64,000 nucleotides of DNA from a virus: IMG/VR virus record IMGVR_UViG_3300005976_000005, positions 62,001 to 126,000 of that record; one strand, given 5' to 3'. The translations under genes were made by a program, and so were the position numbers. Under the pieces are notes generated by a model. It saw nothing but the letters and a program-made list of their open reading frames with translations, did not search any database and had not been told where the DNA came from. Shown piece after piece: positions 31,320 through 40,473 of the stretch (positions are counted from its first letter, which is position 1; each line of letters begins with the position of its first letter).

Positions 31320-32180
31320 TTATTGAATTACAGCAACATTAACTTTATCAAATCCTTTTGATAATAGAATGGCTGCTCGGTGAGCCCCGTCCAATATCCT
31401 ATATTTATTTCCTTCACGGCGAACCACAATCAAATTAGGTAGTTGACCAGAATATTCAAACCTATTTATCAATCTGTCAAATGCTTGTGGAGAGTGGTCC
31501 TCTAAAAGAAAAATTCCCCAATGAGTATTCCAATAATCTTCATACATTTTCTTAGCTTGAAAGTCTCCTGTCACATATCCATAATGAAAACTTTGTTCAA
31601 CAGGAACACAACCAGCATTCACATGAGAAACCAATAAGTCATTTAGACTGACTTCTTGAACATCAAAATTAAAAGGACTTAAATATGGAGAAGTGTCAAT
31701 AGCAGGATTTGGTTTGAAAATAAATTTTTCCTTTGTTTGTAAACCCAATACTTTCAAAGTATGGTCTACTTGAGTTTCATAGTCAGAACTATGTATGACA
31801 TGTTCTTCAGTACGAGTACCGTCTGGTCTCCTTGGATTAAACTTATTACGTATTGCCTCTTTTAAATCTTTGACCTTCTTACATTGTATGTGTCCAAAAA
31901 CTCCTTCACCATACCAACGTTCGTCTGGGTTTTTATTCGTAACAAAAACAAAGACAACTCGTGGTGGATACTTTAACAAATAACGACTTTTTGCAACCAA
32001 GTGGGGCCACGGAACCGTATCACAAACATACACATTTTTAATAAAATTCTCCGTAGATGTTTCAAATTTCTTTCTAATGATTGCATGAATAATAAAGTTC
32101 TCGTCTTTTCTTATCTCGTCAACAATATCTAAGGCTTTATCATATCCATTGCCCCAAATCATAAAATAATCAAATCTTGA
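31320..32180 (-). CDS. protein with C-terminal ParB/Srx-like domain, glycan cluster
   Basis: 286 residues from the ATG at 32180 (GGAG eight bases upstream; a longer frame to 32255 overlaps the fucosyltransferase). The N-part (FMIWGNGYDKALDIVDEIRK, HVIHSSDYETQVDHTLKVLG) belongs to a family I cannot name. The C-part LIVVRREGNKYRILDGAHRAA and then ILLSKGF is a ParB/sulfiredoxin-like nucleotide-binding motif (RILDGAHRAA). The role is unclear: perhaps a kinase or nucleotide-dependent enzyme acting on glycans. Confidence 0.55.
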   Translation of the reverse strand, partial: SRFDYFMIWGNGYDKALDIVDEIRKDENFIIHAIIRKKFETSTENFIKNVYVCDTVPWPHLVAKSRYLLKYPPRVVFVFVTNKNPDERWYGEGVFGHIQCKKVKDLKEAIRNKFNPRRPDGTRTEEHVIHSSDYETQVDHTLKVLGLQTKEKFIFKPNPAIDTSPYLSPFNFDVQEVSLNDLLVSHVNAGCVPVEQSFHYGYVTGDFQAKKMYEDYWNTHWGIFLLEDHSPQAFDRLINRFEYSGQLPNLIVVRREGNKYRILDGAHRAAILLSKGFDKVNVAVIQ

Positions 32181-32196
32181 CATATACATTTCTCCG

Positions 32197-32958
32197 TTAT
32201 AATAAAATCCAATTCTTACGAAATACGTCTTTATATTCTTCATACTTTCTATCAATCAACCAATTCTTCGGAGCAATAACCTTAGTCTTTTCCTTTATTA
32301 AGAAAGAAGACCACCACGAAAAACTACTATTACAAAGTACAAGAGAGTCGCATTTAGAAAGCAAACATAAGTCTTCAATTTCATTCTTAAATGGCGACTT
32401 CACTGCGTTTGAAAAACTCATTTCCTTGTTAACTGAAGTCCAATCATCAGTGCAAACAACAGCCGAACTTTTTCCAACAATCTTTGAAGCTTCGCTATAA
32501 TATTTTGCGTCCTGTATTGCGTGAACATTTGAAAATTTAATATAATCACCACGGCGAATATGCACACCAACAACTGGTCTTGCCAATGTGTTCAAAAAAG
32601 AGTCAACCATTTCTTCAATATCTTTTGGAAAAACAAACAGACTTCTAATAATATCTGTAGCATCTTCAAAATATTTCTCTGATTGGAAATATCCGTCAAA
32701 CAAAACTCCATCCATCTTTGGAATTTGGTGATATTTCATTCCAAATTCTTGATAAACTTTCGTTGGTAATTCCGTAGTTGTATGAATATTCCGAAACAAA
32801 TTATCTTTATATTTGCTGGCTGTAAATCCCTGGTTTGGACAAAAACTTAATCCGTAGTTAATACCCCAGTCCAATCCATATCTCTTTGCATACGCACATG
32901 CGTTCGCAATCTGAAACATTTGATTTCCTAGACCACCTGCTAATTTTGGAACAACCAT
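32197..32958 (-). CDS. GT11 alpha-1,2-fucosyltransferase-like
   Basis: 253 residues. LAGGLGNQMFQIANACAYAK and VVGVHIRRGDYIKF are the GT11 signature motifs; the arginines contact GDP-fucose. ALVLCNSSFSWWSSFL-like end motif (LCNSSFSWWSSFL) is also typical. It adds fucose in alpha-1,2 linkage to a galactose-type acceptor in known members. Two different fucosyltransferase families in one phage cluster point to a fucosylated or 6-deoxy-sugar glycan. Confidence 0.9.
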   Translation of the reverse strand: MVVPKLAGGLGNQMFQIANACAYAKRYGLDWGINYGLSFCPNQGFTASKYKDNLFRNIHTTTELPTKVYQEFGMKYHQIPKMDGVLFDGYFQSEKYFEDATDIIRSLFVFPKDIEEMVDSFLNTLARPVVGVHIRRGDYIKFSNVHAIQDAKYYSEASKIVGKSSAVVCTDDWTSVNKEMSFSNAVKSPFKNEIEDLCLLSKCDSLVLCNSSFSWWSSFLIKEKTKVIAPKNWLIDRKYEEYKDVFRKNWILL

Positions 32959-32973
32959 AAAAATATCCTTATA

Positions 32974-33054
32974 TCAATTATTTATTATGTGTTCCAACAT
33001 ATAAGTATAAAATGCTCTAACATTGATATTATCAAACTTCTTATAAATATCCAT
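32974..33054 (-). CDS. possible 26-aa ORF
   Basis: MDIYKKFDNINVRAFYTYML... starts two bases after the stop of the upstream glycosyltransferase, with AAGGAGATATGAG upstream. Charged helical peptide, no family. Could be the stump of a deleted gene. Confidence 0.4.
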   Translation of the reverse strand: MDIYKKFDNINVRAFYTYMLEHIINN

Positions 33055-33055
33055 C

Positions 33056-33814
33056 TCATATCTCCTTATATTGTTGTAATGATTTTATGTATCTTGCTGT
33101 TAACAATTGTAAATTAACATTCTTCTTAGAATCTCCAATAGGATTTTGGTTGTTGTATATATAGAGAATTTTATCAATGTATCTAATACGGTTGTTTCCA
33201 GCCATTTCTATCATAGGATACATTATGGCTAAATCCCATGCCATTGCAAAATATTTTCCATCAAGACCTCTCAAGTCATTGTTTTTCACTTTTGTCCAAA
33301 TTTTATATTTGAATGTCCTCAAATGTGAAGTAAACCACGGAAACTCCTTCCTATATCTTTGTGTATGAAAGTCCATAAATCTACCAATACCCTTTCTACC
33401 ATTACTCAAATCTGAATAACTTCCATACGTCAACCACACACTATCGTTTTGATACACACCATTCAGATGCTCAAAAACATCATGTGATGCCAACCAATCG
33501 TCACCATCAAGAAGAACAATAATATCTTCTGGATTATCACAAATAAGTTTCGTACCATAAACAATATTCTCAAGAGCACCAACATTTTCAGTTCTTTGTA
33601 GAACCCTAAACTTTTTTTTCTTGTGTTGCTCTTCTTTCGGTATATCCAACATGAACTTCTTTATTTTCTCAAGGGTTTCATCAGTGGAGCAGTCATCTAT
33701 AATAACACACTCCCAATTCTCATAGCTTTGATTGTACAAAGACCTGATACACTTTTCTATCCAGTTCTCTGAATTGTAAACTGGAATAACTACTTTGAAT
33801 TTGTTATCTTTCAT
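33056..33814 (-). CDS. family 2 glycosyltransferase
   Basis: 252 residues. FKVVIPVYNSENWIEKCIRS, VIIDDCSTDETLEKI and IIVLLDGDDWLAS show the GT-A fold and D-x-D site; DLAIMYPMIEMAGNNRIRYI lies near the acceptor site. Overlaps the upstream transferase by four bases. Confidence 0.85.
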   Translation of the reverse strand: MKDNKFKVVIPVYNSENWIEKCIRSLYNQSYENWECVIIDDCSTDETLEKIKKFMLDIPKEEQHKKKKFRVLQRTENVGALENIVYGTKLICDNPEDIIVLLDGDDWLASHDVFEHLNGVYQNDSVWLTYGSYSDLSNGRKGIGRFMDFHTQRYRKEFPWFTSHLRTFKYKIWTKVKNNDLRGLDGKYFAMAWDLAIMYPMIEMAGNNRIRYIDKILYIYNNQNPIGDSKKNVNLQLLTARYIKSLQQYKEI

Positions 33815-34617
33815 TCCATCTCACTCCAAAATAATTCAGTTTCTTCACAAATCTTTCTGTATGTTTTACCCTTCTGTCTGTCCCAGTAGCAGATTTTCCA
33901 ATCCTGATATTTCTTGTTATCCCATGTACCAGGATGTATAACAAATACGTTCTCAAGCACATAGTATCCGAATTTATGTTTATACATATCTTGAATAAGG
34001 ATAGCATCGTCATAACCGTAAACTCCTATTATCTGATAACCATTTATCTTTTTCCATGCTTCCATGCTTATGAACAAACAGCATCCTTGAATTCCACCAG
34101 GAGCGCTTGCCCATGAAAGAGTATTTTTACCAATGTTCATCCTATTATCAAACTGTTTTATCCAGTGCCCGTTATCCTTTTCAATATTAGGAGCAATCAT
34201 TCCTGTCTTCTTTCCTGTAACTTTTTCAGCGCTTTTAGCACAATCTATTAGATTTTGAATGAAGTTATGTTCATTCTCCTTGAATATTATGTCAGAGTCG
34301 CATGTCAACATATATTCTTTACTATTAGACTTTTCCCACTTCCTAGTCATGTTATTTACATAATATGCCTTACCAAAGTTCTTTTCAAATTTGAAAAGCT
34401 TTATTTCAGAAGCATATGGCTTTATCTCTTCTTTTATTATTTTGATAATCTTTTCCCAATAATCGTCTTTACAGAACCCTCCAAAGATACAGTCAATCTC
34501 TATATTCTGCGTTCTAAGCAATCTACCAAGCGACTTCAAAGATTCTGCGTTCTGATTAAACATATATTCGTTCGGGGAAAATATAGGATAGCAGCCAAAC
34601 ACATTGTCAATTTTCAT
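33811..34617 (-). CDS. GT-A glycosyltransferase
   Basis: 268 residues from the ATG at 34617 (AAGGAGATTGGCT upstream). KNFGKAYYVNNM, EYMLTCDSDIIFKE (D-x-D) and PGGIQGCCLFISMEAWKKIN with GVYGYDDAILIQDM give a GT2/GT7-like layout. It uses an NDP-sugar. Acceptor unknown. Confidence 0.8.
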   Translation of the reverse strand: MKIDNVFGCYPIFSPNEYMFNQNAESLKSLGRLLRTQNIEIDCIFGGFCKDDYWEKIIKIIKEEIKPYASEIKLFKFEKNFGKAYYVNNMTRKWEKSNSKEYMLTCDSDIIFKENEHNFIQNLIDCAKSAEKVTGKKTGMIAPNIEKDNGHWIKQFDNRMNIGKNTLSWASAPGGIQGCCLFISMEAWKKINGYQIIGVYGYDDAILIQDMYKHKFGYYVLENVFVIHPGTWDNKKYQDWKICYWDRQKGKTYRKICEETELFWSEME

Positions 34618-35407
34618 AGCCAATCTCCTTGACCCAGTTTTTAACTATTTCTTTCTTGTCCATCTCCCAGTAACCATCGGTGGAACTGTTACCGTGGTAT
34701 TCTGTATTTGTCATTTTACATTCACCCTTTATGTATCCCCATGTCTCTAACTTTGATGAATGGTAAACATCTGTTACAGAATCGTATATCTTCTGTTTAT
34801 TCTCTTCAAAACCCATAAAAACAACTTTGTCACCATCAACCATATGCTGGACTTTGGTTTGCCAATACCACGGGTCTGCAATAACTCCATATATAAGAAC
34901 CTTATCACAACCATCATCAAGCGCCCTTTTAATGGAAATATGGACTCTTTTGTTTTTGTCAATGGAACCAACTATTCCAGCAATCTTACCACTTGGTTTT
35001 TTGTTTGGTTTCAGATCGTCAAGAACATTTGGAAGTATGAAGTGTGGATGATCTATGGAATGGAAATCTCTCTGGTGCTCACTGACATAATGAATCTTGT
35101 CAAAAATCTCGTACTTGATATCTTTCAATGGAAATATATCCTGTTCATGACATGACAAGAAGAACCCTTTTATCGGTGGTCTCTGTATGAAGTTATTTCT
35201 GAAGTGTACTATTAGAATGTCTTCTTTCTTTATTTTCAGCTTTTCACCTGGTTTACAACATATAGATTTACACTTGTCAAGATGAAATGGATGAGGACCC
35301 ATAAAGACAGTCTCATACCCAAATTCATTCAGCGCGTTTGTCAGATTTATGAATGCTGTTGTAGAACCACCAGGATTTGACCAACCAGATAATATACGAA
35401 TCATCAA
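34607..35407 (-). CDS. GT4-like glycosyltransferase
   Basis: 266 residues. SGWSNPGGSTTAFINLTNAL is the glycine-rich N-terminal loop of GT-B enzymes; KIAGIVGSIDKNKRVHISIK and DKVLIYGVIADPWYWQTKV form the donor half, with YHSSKLETWGYIKGE in place of the usual E-x-x-GxxxxE. It overlaps the GT61 gene by four bases. Confidence 0.75.
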   Translation of the reverse strand: MMIRILSGWSNPGGSTTAFINLTNALNEFGYETVFMGPHPFHLDKCKSICCKPGEKLKIKKEDILIVHFRNNFIQRPPIKGFFLSCHEQDIFPLKDIKYEIFDKIHYVSEHQRDFHSIDHPHFILPNVLDDLKPNKKPSGKIAGIVGSIDKNKRVHISIKRALDDGCDKVLIYGVIADPWYWQTKVQHMVDGDKVVFMGFEENKQKIYDSVTDVYHSSKLETWGYIKGECKMTNTEYHGNSSTDGYWEMDKKEIVKNWVKEIGYEN

Positions 35408-36441
35408 ACCTCCAACATCGCTTTAATTTTACTTTCTAGTTTATTAACATCAACAAAAAAATTTTGGTTTGTATCCTTACCAAAACCGATAATAGCATTG
35501 TAGTAAATTCCTTTTTGTTTTGATAACCAATAATAATGTGGTGGGAAATCGATGTCCGTATGAACTTCTAACATTTTACATTCACTTCTACAAAAAGCCA
35601 AATTTGCTAAAGAAGCCCCATGAATACCTATAATATTCTTGGCATTTTTGAAGTAAGAAATTTGCTTTTCTATGGATTCATCATCAAACTCAACATACTT
35701 GAAACCATTCTTTGTCAGAACTTTTTTAACTTCGTCAATGTTCTTTATATGCCTTCTTGTAGAATGACTTCTTCCAACAAATATATTCATAGGAGTTTTT
35801 TCTAATTCAAGTATACTGTTAGCATTCGTATCTATAAATTCCCAATTTAGCTTCGTATTTATAGAATTTCTAATCAATATAAGTTTGTCACATTCAACTA
35901 TTTCGTTTCCCTGAAAATAGAAATTCAACGTTTTACCAAAGTCAGTCCTTCTAAAAAAATCAAAAGCTTTACTATTTCTTAAATAATCTGGAATAAGTAT
36001 AGTAATATTTTTGTCAATCCATTCCCTTAGTTTTATAAGTTGTCCTATTAGATCATTATAAAAATGCCAATAGTTATTAGAAGCGTATCTTAAATTAAAA
36101 GAGTATGCTATATCAAACTTTTTACCAGATTCTATTCTGTTGATATTATTACAAATTTCATAACTTGGGATTCTGAGGGATTCCAAAGAGTCGCAGTTTT
36201 CCCAGTAATAAAGAACCGATGCCTCCAAAACATCATTATCTTCAGATACCGCCCATCCGACAGGTGTTACCTTGGTTCTCTTGTCAAAAAAGAAAAAGTA
36301 TCCTTCTTGAGCTTTTAGACTATTGAGTTCAACCATTCTATCAGAAATTGCCTTTTCATCAGAATAAGTGTCAAACAACTTGAAAGGATAACTCTTTTCG
36401 TAATGTAAACAATATGGTTTTTTATTAACAGGAATAATCAT
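35404..36441 (-). CDS. GT61-family glycosyltransferase
   Basis: 345 residues from the ATG at 36441 (GAAGGAGGTTTG upstream). NNYWHFYNDLIGQLIKLREW, MNIFVGRSHSTRRHIKNIDE, then NIIGIHGASLANLAFCR and CKMLEVHTDIDFPPHYYWLS are the DUF563/GT61 hallmarks. First gene of the glycan operon, read from the promoter at 36468-36496. Confidence 0.85.
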   Translation of the reverse strand: MIIPVNKKPYCLHYEKSYPFKLFDTYSDEKAISDRMVELNSLKAQEGYFFFFDKRTKVTPVGWAVSEDNDVLEASVLYYWENCDSLESLRIPSYEICNNINRIESGKKFDIAYSFNLRYASNNYWHFYNDLIGQLIKLREWIDKNITILIPDYLRNSKAFDFFRRTDFGKTLNFYFQGNEIVECDKLILIRNSINTKLNWEFIDTNANSILELEKTPMNIFVGRSHSTRRHIKNIDEVKKVLTKNGFKYVEFDDESIEKQISYFKNAKNIIGIHGASLANLAFCRSECKMLEVHTDIDFPPHYYWLSKQKGIYYNAIIGFGKDTNQNFFVDVNKLESKIKAMLEV

Positions 36442-36467
36442 CAAACCTCCTTCAAACTTTATTTTCA

Positions 36468-36496
36468 ATTATATCATGTTATTCATTTTTCGTCAA
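36468..36496 (-). promoter_or_regulatory. sigma70-like promoter of the glycan operon
   Basis: TTGACG (36496-36491), 17 bases, TATAAT (36473-36468), 27 bases before the GT61 start codon. The -10 differs from the TATATT used in the left region. It overlaps the end of the J-domain relic. Confidence 0.7.
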
Positions 36497-36612
36497 TCAT
36501 AAAAATTTTTCTAACTGTCGCCTTACAAATTGTAGTTTGTTAAAATCTTCTACTGAACCACCAGGTTTATCAGGGTGGTATTTCAAACATAGAATATCAA
36601 AAATAGAATATC
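36497..36612 (-). pseudogene. J-domain (DnaJ-like) relic
   Basis: No start codon. The frame reads YSIFDILCLKYHPDKPGGSV then EDFNKLQFVRRQLEKFL and a stop. YHPDKPGG contains the HPD motif that activates DnaK, and the following helix fits a J domain. A 14-base tandem repeat (TTTGATATTCTAT) sits at its 5' end. The rest of 36613-36682 is AT-rich with nothing recognised. Confidence 0.6.
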
Positions 36613-36682
36613 AAAAGAAATATGTCAAAGAAAATAAAAAAAATAAACACAAGACTTAGAAAATATCAAAAAACATAATAAA

Positions 36683-37201
36683 CTAATTTAAAATTTCGTC
36701 AATATTTTTCGGAGTAAAATTTATCATTTCAACTGAACAATTAAACATATTACTTTTTAATTTATCGTTCTCTGAATTGTTATGAATGTGACCACATAAT
36801 TCATAATCTTGTTCAAATTCATAAATTGGTTCATGACACAGAAGAATACTTTTACCTTTATATTCAAGATAGACTGGTTCTTCATAAGCATTTATATTTG
36901 TAAATTTGTTAAGGTGTGTATCGTGATTTCCTAAAAGAAATTTTTTGATTCCGGGAAGACTATCAAATAATATTTGAGCAGTTTCATATTTATTTGGATG
37001 TCCAATAACCCAATCACCCAAATGAAATATAACATCATTTTCTGAAACTGTTTCGCACCAGTTACTAAAAATAGTCTCATTCATCTCATCAATAGAACTA
37101 AATTGAGTTCTTAAACCAAAATCAAAAGCTAATCTACTATGAAACCAATGACAATCTGAAATAACATAAAAAGGTTTTTCAAAATTTCCTATAAACTTCA
37201 T
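36683..37201 (-). CDS. calcineurin-like metallophosphoesterase
   Basis: 172 residues with all five metal motifs in order: SDCHWFH (D-x-H), IFHLGDWV (GD), LLGNHDTH (GNHD), LLCHEPIY (H) and CGHIHNN (GHxH). Short single-domain size is typical of phage phosphoesterases, which act on phosphodiesters or phosphomonoesters of unknown nature. No leader. Start ATG, ribosome site moderate. Confidence 0.85.
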   Translation of the reverse strand: MKFIGNFEKPFYVISDCHWFHSRLAFDFGLRTQFSSIDEMNETIFSNWCETVSENDVIFHLGDWVIGHPNKYETAQILFDSLPGIKKFLLGNHDTHLNKFTNINAYEEPVYLEYKGKSILLCHEPIYEFEQDYELCGHIHNNSENDKLKSNMFNCSVEMINFTPKNIDEILN

Positions 37202-37220
37202 TTAATTATAAACTCCTTCT

Positions 37221-37778
37221 TCAATATTTTTTATAATGTACGTAAAAATCTACAATGTCATTGTCCTTTATCAATGTCTTGAATGTATTTAGAGCATCTT
37301 CATGCGACTGGATTATTCTTTCCATTGGTATTGGATTTCTCTCGCCGGTCTCTACTCTCTTCTGTGCTTGTTTAGATGCTATCTCTGGTTTGGTATCGAT
37401 CAGTACAAGTACTGTTGTGAAGTTATTTTCTTTGGCTCTTTGTATTCTTTTTCTTGCGGCATTCACATTTTGGTTAGTTCCCATATGTACAAATGATTTA
37501 TCACCTTCTAATGCTTTATTCAATGCCTTATTGAACTTGGCTCTTCCTGCTCCTAGGTTGGCTCTACTATATTTACCACCACCAACTTCAGAAACGTAAT
37601 CGTCAACATCTATAATAGGAAGTTCTACAATTTTCTTTGTCAAGAATGTTTTTCCTGCTCCAATTCCACCACCAACACTAACAAACAACTTATCGTCTTT
37701 GATGTTGTTGATTTGGTCAAGTTCTATCTGTGTTGACTCGTTAATACTGTAGTAATTGTAAAAACTAGTAATTGACAC
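37221..37778 (-). CDS. P-loop kinase (zeta-toxin-like) with head-type leader
   Basis: 185 residues from a GTG at 37778 with AGGAGAATCACCGG upstream; the ATG at 37805 lies inside the upstream gene and lacks a site. This start gives the leader-like MSITSFYNYYSINE|STQ. The Walker A VGGGIGAGKTFLTKK and Walker B-like LPIIDVDDYVSEV, then TTVLVLIDTKPEIASKQAQK with an R-rich lid, match zeta-toxin/PezT-type small kinases. Substrate unknown. It overlaps the upstream stop. Confidence 0.7.
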   Translation of the reverse strand: MSITSFYNYYSINESTQIELDQINNIKDDKLFVSVGGGIGAGKTFLTKKIVELPIIDVDDYVSEVGGGKYSRANLGAGRAKFNKALNKALEGDKSFVHMGTNQNVNAARKRIQRAKENNFTTVLVLIDTKPEIASKQAQKRVETGERNPIPMERIIQSHEDALNTFKTLIKDNDIVDFYVHYKKY

Positions 37779-38178
37779 CCGGTGATTCTCCTGCTGTTGG
37801 TTCATCGCTCATTAAGGGATTACCACCCATTGGAGGTGGTTGTTGTGGTTTACGTTTTGGTTGAATCTTTATCTTCTCAACTTTATTATATACGTCGTGA
37901 AGAAACTTACTCTTAGCTTTGGTTATTATTTCGTGTATTCTTTTCTTCACTTTCTTTACGTAACTATTATCACCAACCATATGCTTGCGAATCTCATTAC
38001 CTACAGCAACATCAAAATCACCATAATTTGGAAAACACTTCTCCAAATAATTACACATACCAGCTATGAAAGCAGAATCTATTCCAATAGAAGGAGACTC
38101 ATCCTCAAGGATAATTCTTACTTCATTTGCAAATTGCTTTGCTTCACTTTCTCTAAAATAGTATTCTGTAAATTTCAT
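37765..38178 (-). CDS. hypothetical protein with head-type leader
   Basis: 137 residues from the ATG at 38178 (a GTG three codons earlier is also possible). Leader MKFTEYYFRE|SEAK. A helical body follows (FIAGMCNYLEKCFPNYGDFD) and a Pro-rich basic tail (KPQQPPPMGGNPLMSDEPTA). No family recognised. Confidence 0.6.
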   Translation of the reverse strand: MKFTEYYFRESEAKQFANEVRIILEDESPSIGIDSAFIAGMCNYLEKCFPNYGDFDVAVGNEIRKHMVGDNSYVKKVKKRIHEIITKAKSKFLHDVYNKVEKIKIQPKRKPQQPPPMGGNPLMSDEPTAGESPGVNY

Positions 38179-38192
38179 ATAATACACGCGCT

Positions 38193-38387
38193 TTAAGACA
38201 TTATTCTTTCTATTTTATCACTAATATCTTTAACAATATTGTTAGCCATTCTACCAATAGCTTCGTCTGAAAATCTCTGATCTACTCCACTACTCATCAT
38301 ATAGTTAATAATTGAATTAGTCAACTCATCAACATCAGTTTCTACATTTCCACCAATATTTTCTTTTAGATATTTATTGAAACTCAT
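38193..38387 (-). CDS. small helical protein with head-type leader
   Basis: 64 residues, leader MSFNKYLKE|NIG, very close to the T4 MKTYQEFIAE pattern. The rest is acidic and helical (ELTNSIINYMMSSGVD). No family recognised. Its ATG overlaps the stop of the ligase-like gene. Confidence 0.65.
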   Translation of the reverse strand: MSFNKYLKENIGGNVETDVDELTNSIINYMMSSGVDQRFSDEAIGRMANNIVKDISDKIERIMS

Positions 38388-39365
38388 TTCTTGTACTCCT
38401 GATTGTAAGCTTTCTTTGCTTCCTTAAAACGGTCACTAACTACTTTGAACATAACATTGTTTGATAACTCAAATACAAGACCTTCGTACTCATCACCAAA
38501 CTTACCTGACTTTATTAGACTACCAAGCTTCTTTGAGAAGTCCTTCTGCATCTGGAGCAATTCTTGTTTGATTCTTCTCTTTTGTTCCATAGCGGGTTTC
38601 TTTCTGCTTGGATTCATAATGATTTCATCAATCTTCTGTCCATATTCCTTCTCAATGTTATTTATAAATTTCTCAACTCTCTGAATTTCAGGAGTCAAAT
38701 CAACTTCATTGAAATCCGAAATATCACCATAGTCAAATCTTATTCCATTGGTGCTCAAATTCTTCAAGTCTTCTTTTATCTTCTGGACCTTTTCCTGCTC
38801 TAAAGGTCTTCCCTTTCCATCCGTCGCATTTATAACAACGAATGTTGCCCACTCACCAAGCTTTTCCTTTTTGTACCAAGTAGCAACAAACTTTACAAGC
38901 GAGCTATCTTCTTCCGAACCTTTTCCAATTGGAAGATAAAAAGCCTCTGTTTGGATTTTTATTCCACTTGGTGTGTTTATTGACTTGAGATATTTCTGAA
39001 GCTTATCATAATTCTTCAATCTTTTCAGAATATCCTCATAACCTTCTGTAACTGGGTCTGTCTGTCCCCTCTTACCAATAGTAAACTGTCTGAATTTTCC
39101 CTCGTCAAATATAGGTCCCGAATGCGATGACTCAACAAAGAACTTACCGTCTTTATCAACTCCAAAAAAAAAAACGAAAACCGTCCATTTTTTCACTCAA
39201 ATTAGTATTCACTCTATTTAATTTTCCTTCATTTGAAGATTTAATAAATCTAATAATATCTAAAAAATCTTTAGGTTTCATACTATACTTATCATGATAA
39301 ATATGTTGGATTCCAGTTCTCGGTGAAGATGAAACTTCACTAAAATAATGTTTGATAAAATTCAT
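38384..39365 (-). CDS. ligase-like nucleotidyltransferase, frame broken at a T11 tract
   Basis: From the ATG at 39365 the frame reads MNFIKHYFSE|VSSS..., then SMKPKDFLDIIRFIK and LSEKMDGFRFFF, where an 11-T tract shifts it to a stop. Removing one T continues as GVDKDGKFFVESSHSGPIF to the stop at 38384, 326 residues in all. KMDG (Lys59) is a covalent-nucleotidyltransferase motif I; IQTEAFYLP, YEGLVFEL and MFKVV fit motifs III to V, as in ATP-dependent DNA/RNA ligases. It may be a packaged ligase. Slippage, mutation or an assembly error explains the tract. It overlaps the inserted endonuclease by 26 bases. Confidence 0.7.
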
Positions 39366-40458
39366 TTTCCAAGACCTCATTAATATTTTCATTAAAATCA
39401 ATTCTCAATAATTTTATATTATTATCCTTACAATATTTATTCTTAATTTCATCTTTAACTTTCTGATTTAAAAAATCTTCTTTTGTCGTTTGATATTTTC
39501 CAATAAATGAAAAAGGTTTAAAATGTTGTTCTCCATCATATTCAATACAAGTATTATATTTTGGAAGATAAAAGTCAAACGGCAATGGTAATTTATACCT
39601 ACAATCTTTAAATCGTTTTTGACAAACAAACTTAATATTGTTTTTAATTAGCCAACTCTCTATTTTTCTTTCACCGTTTGAGTTTTGACATTTTGGACAA
39701 CCTCTAGCATTATTCTTGTGATTATTAGGAGTTTGCCAAAATTCACCATGTTTCGGACAAATGATACAAACTTTCGTAAAAATATCCTTAAATTGAACTT
39801 TACTATAATCGTATTTATTATTATGAACCATATTACAAATATTTATAAAATCTTCATTTGTTAAATGTTGTCCGGCACATTTTGGACAACCTTTACCAGC
39901 TAAATGATTGTCCGGTATTTGTTCAAAAACTCCATGTTCTTTACAAATAATTTTGATTGATAAATTTGTTCTTTTGTAATTAACTAAAGAGTAGTCATAT
40001 TTATTTTTATGTACCTTTTGAAATTTCTCTAACATTTCATCCAATGAATTTCTATGACTATTTGCTCTTTTGATTTTTCCACAAAAAGGACATCCTATTC
40101 CAGAAACATGAGAAGATGGTATTTGTTCAAAAACTCCATGTTCTTTACAAATAATTTTTATTTTTAAATTATTCTTTAATTTTTCAAAGTTAACTAAAGA
40201 ATATTCATATTTGTTCTTATGTGTTTTTAAAACTTTCCTTACAAAATCTTCTATGCTATTTATTCTACCGGCACATTTTGGACATCCTTGACCTTTCCAA
40301 TGTTTTTGAGGTGATTGTTCAAAAACTCCATGTTCTTTACAAATAATTTTTACCTTAGAACGATTATTTTTATATTTAACTAAAGAATATTCATATAAAT
40401 CTCTATGAACTTTTATAGCTTTTTGAATAAAAATATCGTTTGTAATAATTTTTGGCAT
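39340..40458 (-). CDS. zinc-ribbon homing endonuclease (EDxHD/Vsr-like nuclease)
   Basis: 372 residues. Four tandem repeats of about 60-65 residues, each H-x-N-K-Y-x-Y-S...KIICKEHGVFEQ...GCPKC, bind zinc and probably DNA. The C-terminal domain, LPFDFYLPKYNTCIEYDGEQH then KEDFLNQKVKDEIKNKYC and IKLLRIDF, is a Vsr/PD-(D/E)xK-type nuclease of the freestanding homing kind. It is AT-richer than its neighbours. It lies between a relic (40474-40603) and an intact paralogous module (39365 on), and its end overlaps the next gene's start by 26 bases, which suggests a mobile insertion. Confidence 0.85.
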   Translation of the reverse strand: MPKIITNDIFIQKAIKVHRDLYEYSLVKYKNNRSKVKIICKEHGVFEQSPQKHWKGQGCPKCAGRINSIEDFVRKVLKTHKNKYEYSLVNFEKLKNNLKIKIICKEHGVFEQIPSSHVSGIGCPFCGKIKRANSHRNSLDEMLEKFQKVHKNKYDYSLVNYKRTNLSIKIICKEHGVFEQIPDNHLAGKGCPKCAGQHLTNEDFINICNMVHNNKYDYSKVQFKDIFTKVCIICPKHGEFWQTPNNHKNNARGCPKCQNSNGERKIESWLIKNNIKFVCQKRFKDCRYKLPLPFDFYLPKYNTCIEYDGEQHFKPFSFIGKYQTTKEDFLNQKVKDEIKNKYCKDNNIKLLRIDFNENINEVLENEFYQTLF

Positions 40459-40473
40459 TCAGTTTACCTCTAA

